Source of the DNA: Sialis fuliginosa
Lineage: Eukaryota > Arthropoda > Insecta > Megaloptera > Sialidae
DNA: 64,000 nt
Assembly (NCBI GenBank): GCA_961205875.1
Contig: OY540809.1
Span: 15,016,267-15,080,266, forward strand
Direction: 5' to 3'
In this document: positions 58,751 to 64,000 of the stretch, piece after piece
How positions within the stretch are numbered: the first letter of the stretch is position 1
Layout: every line of letters begins with the position of its first letter
Program-made: the position numbers and the translations under genes
The notes under the pieces: model-generated
Databases searched by the model: none
Told to the model about the DNA's origin: nothing
Seen by the model: the letters and a program-made list of their open reading frames with translations, nothing else

Positions 58751-60881
58751 GGGAAAAGTATGGTATATTGGATCACCCTTATATCTCGAAAAGTAGTTTT
58801 CTGATTTCTTAAACGGTAACACCGTGCGATAGGCGCCTAAATTTATTGCATATCGGCCATATTGTTTTCCTTAACAAGTTAAATGTTAATGCTTTGTTTC
58901 CGTAAATAATTGATTTTTGATGTAATTTTGAGTGATTCGTGCTAACGGTGTAGTTAGTACAAAGGAAAGCATACAGCGTTTTTAATTTATAGTTTGCAGC
59001 AACAATTTATCAACAATTAACTGTCATGGATTGATTGGCGGATTTGATAGGTTATGTTTTTGTTAATTTTTTTTTGCTCACTTTTCACACTGTTGGTTAA
59101 AATGGACCGCATGTAGTTGCCATAATTGGAATCATGAAACTTGTACCAATAATCCTGACATATCTGATGATTGTCTTTCTTGGATAATTTAATTGAAATA
59201 ATGTAATGAGACTGATGTATTATAGTTTTTTGTTTTAATACTCATGATTAATAATTATTTGATAGCCTGTAATTCATAAATATATGTTATGTTTTGTTTT
59301 GAGGTACCTATATTTTAGTTAGGGGTGTACCGGAATTTACGATTTTATTCCGGTTCCGGTTCCGGCCGGAACTAGAAAATTCCGGCCGGACCCCGCCGGA
59401 ATTATTAATTTTATTTCTACATTCTACTATTGTGTTCCTTAAGTCGTTAAGTATTACCTAAATTTAAGTCCTAGTCAAAGTGATACTTTAGTTCCACTAA
59501 ACCTGAAAACTGTACACAAAATTGAATATTGTAAACATTTTTGATAAAATTATTGATGACAATGATGCAGCTATCATGGGTATAATAGTTTATGGCATTT
59601 CAAGCCAAGTTTATTATAGATATAACCATTTTCAAATCAAAATTAACCTTTTTAAAACTGTTTCGTTTAACAAAGCCTCCAGTGTATGCTTTTATAACTC
59701 GTTTGAAAAATAGACTCGAATATTTATATGGCATGTTAGTAGTATTTTTTAAAACTAATATAAAAATGAACAAAAATTATAATACTTTGAAATTTCATAT
59801 ATTTAATATAGGTATTAATAATTTCTCTTTTTGCGTATAACTTGCTCCTCTCTTTTATCGCTTGTGACATTTCTGTGTATTACTGAATATTTTTTGGATG
59901 ATCAAATGCACAATTTATATCCAAAATTAATTATATTGACATAAACCAAGGTTTAATTACCTTGATGATAAGATAGACCTGTGAGATCGACGTAAAATTT
60001 AGGTTCAACTTAAGACTAAGAAACACTTATATAAGGAACAGAAATAAGTTTGAGTAGTGAGACCGGGTATAAGAGATTCTCAAATAACAGTATTTTTGTA
60101 AAAAAAAAAAAAATTTATATAATTTTATATTTTATTTTTAACAAAAACAATTTTTTTACTTTATAATTTAGATATATTTAATTAAAATGATTACATTAAT
60201 TAACCATCATAAAATAAATTTTTAGTAATACAAGAAATGTAATAAAAATGATATTTAATTATTGATCTTTTTTGGAAAAATAATAGTTGTTCCTCATTTA
60301 TGGGTAACATTTTAGATATATTTAATTATTTCTAAATATCTGATTTACCACCTTCGATTTTATCCTTTTATGATAAACATTTTATTAGAAACAACAATTT
60401 TGTAGAATGTAATGTACCTCATTCCTATACTATTTAAAATAATTAATTGTATTGATATAAAACGTAACCTATGTATAAAACATTTTAATTTATATTCTCT
60501 ATTTGTTAATATTTCATACAGAATTTTTTTGAAAAAATTCCGGTTCCGGCCGGATTTTTTTTCGTGAATTCCGGTAATTCCGGTTCCGGCCGGATCTCAA
60601 AATTTCAGTTCCGGTACACCCCTAATTTTAGTTAATATTCTATTAAAGTCAAAATTAACAACCCCGTGGTCCAACTTACAGTACCGGTTGGCTAAATTGA
60701 AACAAAGTTCCGATCTCTCATTTTGTTGATTTTTGTGGAGTTTATGATAATTATGTTGGTTAATACTTACTAAAAACAAAACCTATAAACTGCTGTTTCA
60801 TTTCATAAAAAAATAATTTGTCTAAACCTAAAACTAGTATACTTAATTTAAAAAAGTGGTCCAAATTACCCGACTTTCCCC
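58751..60881 (+). mobile_element. TA-flanked MITE, Tc1/mariner type (copy 2), split by a hAT-like element
   Basis: TA at 58749-58750 and 60882-60883. Ends GGGAAAAGTATGGTATATTG and GACTTTCCCC. Both parts (58751-59319 and 60625-60881) align with 2087-2932 with moderate divergence. Removing 59320-60624 and one duplication gives about 818 bp, close to copy 1. Confidence 0.8.
59320..60624. mobile_element. hAT-like non-autonomous element with 8-bp duplication
   Basis: Flanked by ATTTTAGT at 59312-59319 and 60625-60632. The ends TAGGGGTGTACCGGAA and AGTTCCGGTACACCCCTA are inverted. Subterminal regions hold clusters of TTCCGGTTCCGGCCGGA-type motifs (59345-59400 and 60535-60600), typical of transposase-binding repeats. 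The 8-bp duplication and TAGGG end fit hAT. The inner 1.1 kb is AT-rich with no recognisable transposase. Confidence 0.85.
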
Positions 60882-60883
60882 TA

Positions 60884-62483
60884 GATGCTAGTGTAACTTT
60901 ATGGACATCATAAATGGCCTTAAACAAAATTTTAATTTCTTTTACATAAAAATTAACTACCGTAATCTATAAGAGTGTTTTTTTAACACTCACGCGAAAT
61001 GAATGAGTAGGTGTTACAGAAAACACGCCTTGGAAAAGATCAAACGTCTTGTGTGACTCGAGTGCAGTGTTACCAATCCCACATACCGTCACACTGTTGC
61101 CAACTATGCGACTTTTTGTCTATCTTTGTGCACTGCATGATAAACTATACACTATATCATGTTGTATTGAAATGTGGCTTTTGTTTTTCGGTAGAATTAT
61201 TTTACAGTTTTAAAAACGTAGTTTTGTTTTTAGTTGAAGTTTTTGAATGTTTACTTTAAAAGATCGGTTAAAATTTTTCAAAAGTATGTCAGAATATATT
61301 CTACTCTCTTCTATTTTCTTTAGTTTATCGTAAAGTTTTCATAAAACAAATTGTTTAAAAACATTTCACTGGTTTGTATTTTATAACCTCAGCTCTTCTC
61401 GTAATTTTATAACATCTTACAATGTAATTGAAATGATAAAATCAATAAGAAAATTATTTAAATCAATTAACTCAGCTATTATTGTAATCAACGTTTTCTA
61501 CAACAAAAACTGGAATTTTATCCATTCCGAAAATATTATCAAATTTAATAACAAAAACTATTATTTTTTTAAATATACGAAGAAATGACCTAAATAATTA
61601 CCTAATATTGGAAAGGATATTAAAAAAACTGCCTAGGGTGCCTCGGGACTTTCATAAACGCTGTGTAGAGTGTATGTGTTCCTAACTTTATAAAAACATA
61701 ATTCTAGCGAACTGTTACAAAAAACATAAATTAAAGATAATAATATTCTCTACAATTGTTTTCTAAAACATTCCTTATAAAATCCTATTAAAAAAAATTC
61801 GAAAAACTAAAAAAATTGACAAGAGTTAGAACATTCGTTTCCAGTTCTATGATCGTTTTTTAAGTTGGAGGTTTTCTTCCCAGTCAAAAATAATATAATA
61901 CAAACATAAAATTTCACCCTTCTACGATTTGTCGTTCTTGAGTTACAGCGTCTACAAACCGATAGACACACATCAGAAAGGAAGTGTCCATCGAAATTTA
62001 AAAACAAAATCAGTTTTAAGAAATTAAAATTCAACTACTTACATAATATATTAAATGAATTATGACATATTATGGTACAAGTAAATATTTTCTACGAATT
62101 CGTGATAAAATACAAACTAAAATAATATAAATGATTTTGTTCTAAAGTAATACATTTATTTATAAATATAACATTAAAATAAATTGTTTATTTCTGAATT
62201 TATATTCGAGTTGATGTTTTGTTATTAAGTATTATTCATATTTCATACTTTATAGAAAATAACATTATCTTCAGGAAACTTGGCGAGTTCTTAAAAACAT
62301 TATTCAGTTCATGTAATATTTATTGAGTCCGTATCTCAGAAACAAAAGGAAGTACAGAATGTGTTATGGAACCATTTTCATGATACTTCACCATTTTATT
62401 ATCATTTATAAACAAAGATTGGAAAATGATTTTTATATGAATTTGTTATTACGTTCTATTAAAACTTTAACAATATTAAAATA
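60884..62483. other. Mostly single-copy stretch
   Basis: 61010-61115 is GC-richer and holds GTGTTACCAATCCCACATAC and GTCACACTGTTGCCAAC, promoter-like words without further support. 61820-61990 reversed (ACGCTGTAACTCAAGAACG) resembles a non-LTR tail. No gene recognised. Confidence 0.35.
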
Positions 62484-62870
62484 AAATACTGGCACCAATC
62501 TTAACCAGTTTAAGAGCAGGAAATAATCACCAAGTCCGCAAATAAGTTTTTTTTTTTAATTATTGCTTTCAATTCGTTTATGTTTTTCACCAGTAATGGG
62601 CCCTAATACGACTCAAAAATTATAAAATAGGGAATCATACAATTTGAAACAATGTAAAGCAGATGCTATGATAGTATTATATAATTAATAAATAGATAAT
62701 ACTAATAATTAGTTTAAATGTACATCATTTTGAGACCCATTGGCCGATTCTCATCAAATTAAGCGATTTTACAGTTAAGTGACTATATAGATTATGATTC
62801 AATAATTGCAGTGATCAAATATCAATAAATATTTCTAATATAGTACATTTAATTAAACAACACTGGTATA
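62484..62870 (+). mobile_element. Family H MITE, copy 5, worn
   Basis: Has ATACTGGCACCAATCTTAAC, TAAAGCAGATGCTATGATAG, GACCCATTGGCCGATTCTCA and AGTACATTTAATTAAACAA, but part of the 5' third is deleted and the last 15-20 bp are lost. Confidence 0.6.
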
Positions 62871-63279
62871 TGATTTGACTCTAAGCTTCTGAGTTTACAT
62901 CACGTCTTTCTTATATGATATGATAAAAATATCAAAACTTAAAAATTCTCTTTGCAGTAAAACGAGAAGTTAACTGATTTCCATTTTTCTTTATACACCT
63001 AGACCACTTAATTATCTATTCATAACTATTTACACGTTCACACTTTAATGGTGCTATTGCTGGTTGCTGAGCCACGCAGAATTACTAAATGTTTAATTAC
63101 ACGCGTTAAAGAAAATCTGATGCGACCGTTCCAAACTGCTCGTCTCGAAATGTTTCATTTATTCTAACAGTGTAATTTGCATTATTTTATGTACTGTTAG
63201 ATTAACACGTTATAATTGAATTCATTTTTGCTATAATATATACCTACCTAAAAAATATTCAAATATTAAAACTAAAAAA
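62871..63279. other. Single-copy stretch
   Basis: No repeat or gene recognised. Confidence 0.35.
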
Positions 63280-64000
63280 AAAAACTATTTAAAAACCCTT
63301 TAAAGCACTGAAAAGTATATAATAATGGAATTTAGCAGTTTTTGAAGTCGGATTTCTTTTTTTCTTTCCTAAAAAGTTTTTTATTAGCTTAGCACCGACT
63401 TTAAAAAATGTTAAATTTAATTATTATATACGTTTCAGTATTTTTAGGGTTTTTTAGTTAGTTTTATTTTTTTCTTTACAAGTTTTTTACTTTTCCCTTT
63501 TGAGAGGCGTATCTTTGAAGTCCATGGTCTGATTCTGATAAAATGTACATGAGTCGTTTCAAAATTTGTTGCAGATAAACCATACCTAACTTGTCTCAGA
63601 AGATTTTTGTTAGTTGCATTCAAACATAGATAATATTTTGGAATGAATAAACAAAGCACCGTATTATTAAACATATTTTATAAAAAGAAATAAATCCCAC
63701 TTAAAATTACTTTTTTAATGTAACATAGTGGTCAATAAAGGTAAAAAAGTTGTCTTCTATATAAAGAAAAATGGAAAATTTTAAGTGGGGTTTATTTTTT
63801 TTTATAAAAGATGTTTAATTATACTGTGCTTTGTTTATTGATTCCAAAATATTATCTAAGTTTGAATGTGACTAACAATAATCAATTTTTTTTTCTGGGA
63901 CAAGTTTATCTGCAACAAATTTTGAAATGACCCATATATAACAAATAAAAATCATCCAAATTAACCCATATTTGTCGGAGATATGCTCGAACATATAATG
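63280..64000 (+). repeat. Dispersed repeat family K, split and cut by the window edge
   Basis: Positions 63280-63552 carry the first K blocks (CTGAAAAGTATATAATAATG, AAGTCGGATTTCTTTTTTTC, CTTTTGAGAGGCGTATCTTT). 63932-64000 carry the later ones (AAAATCATCCAAATTAACCC, ATATTTGTCGGAGATATGCT). The gap is the palindromic element 63553-63931. Confidence 0.6.
63553..63931. mobile_element. 379-bp palindromic MITE nested in family K
   Basis: Ends GTCGTTTCAAAATTTGTTGC and GCAACAAATTTTGAAATGAC are inverted. GGAATGAATAAACAAAGCAC pairs with GTGCTTTGTTTATTGATTCC further in. Flanking bases do not give an obvious duplication. Frames inside are spurious. Confidence 0.7.

Noticed and set aside
1..64000. tRNA, rRNA or CRISPR array
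   Set aside because: No B-box-like GGTTCRANTCC on either strand, no rRNA-like block and no regularly spaced identical repeats with unique spacers.

Overview
The window looks like nuclear DNA of an insect, most likely a moth or butterfly (Lepidoptera). It is strongly AT-rich. It carries many copies of a repeat whose ends (GTTACCCGCGACTTCGTCC at one end, TTTATAATATTAGTATGGAT at the other) I recognise as a lepidopteran signature. It also carries many small palindromic elements with TA, TTA, TTAA or 8-bp target duplications. I find no rRNA, no recognisable tRNA, no CRISPR array, no operon-like structure and no convincing protein-coding gene. The open frames are short, many start with GTG or TTG rather than ATG, and many lie inside repeats. 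The best reading is a large intron or an intergenic block filled with non-autonomous transposons.

Layout. 1-6.7 kb: a Helitron-like repeat split by a second element (family B), a TTA-flanked MITE, a TA-flanked MITE, a piggyBac-like MITE, a palindrome and a full second copy of B with two tandem arrays. 6.7-8 kb: a GC-rich island and a small hAT-like element. 8.0-11.0 kb: a 0.7-kb palindrome split by a 2.3-kb foldback element with two arms of about 1.1 kb. 11-19.7 kb: Helitron-like copies, a perfect 23-bp hairpin, families C and H, a 276-bp TA MITE and a TTAA element. 19.7-24 kb: mostly single-copy DNA, with a CAG/GTGAGT site that looks like a recursive-splicing ratchet point. 24-36 kb: more copies of families A, H, K, L and M. 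36-40 kb: a pogo-like MITE, a pair of cAMP-response-element palindromes and a perfect (AC)33 microsatellite.

40-48 kb: Helitron-like copies, a GC-rich hAT-like candidate, and a degenerate array with a period of about 20-21 bp that flanks a hammerhead-ribozyme-like core (44.5-45.5 kb). 48-56 kb: families K, G, H and P, two hairpins and candidate regulatory islands. 56-64 kb: family R, a long inverted repeat (57.46-58.75 kb), then a 2.1-kb TA-flanked element that is a second copy of the one at 2.1-2.9 kb and is split by a 1.3-kb hAT-like element with a clean 8-bp duplication. A K copy at the right edge is split by another palindromic element.

The elements share no pathway. What ties them together is nesting: B in A, E in the 0.7-kb palindrome, hAT in the TA element, A in the TTAA element, a TTAA-like piece in A, and a MITE in K. 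This gives a relative order of insertions. Family letters (A, B, C and so on) are local labels made for this window, not database names. No search was run, so superfamily assignments rest on termini and target duplications only.
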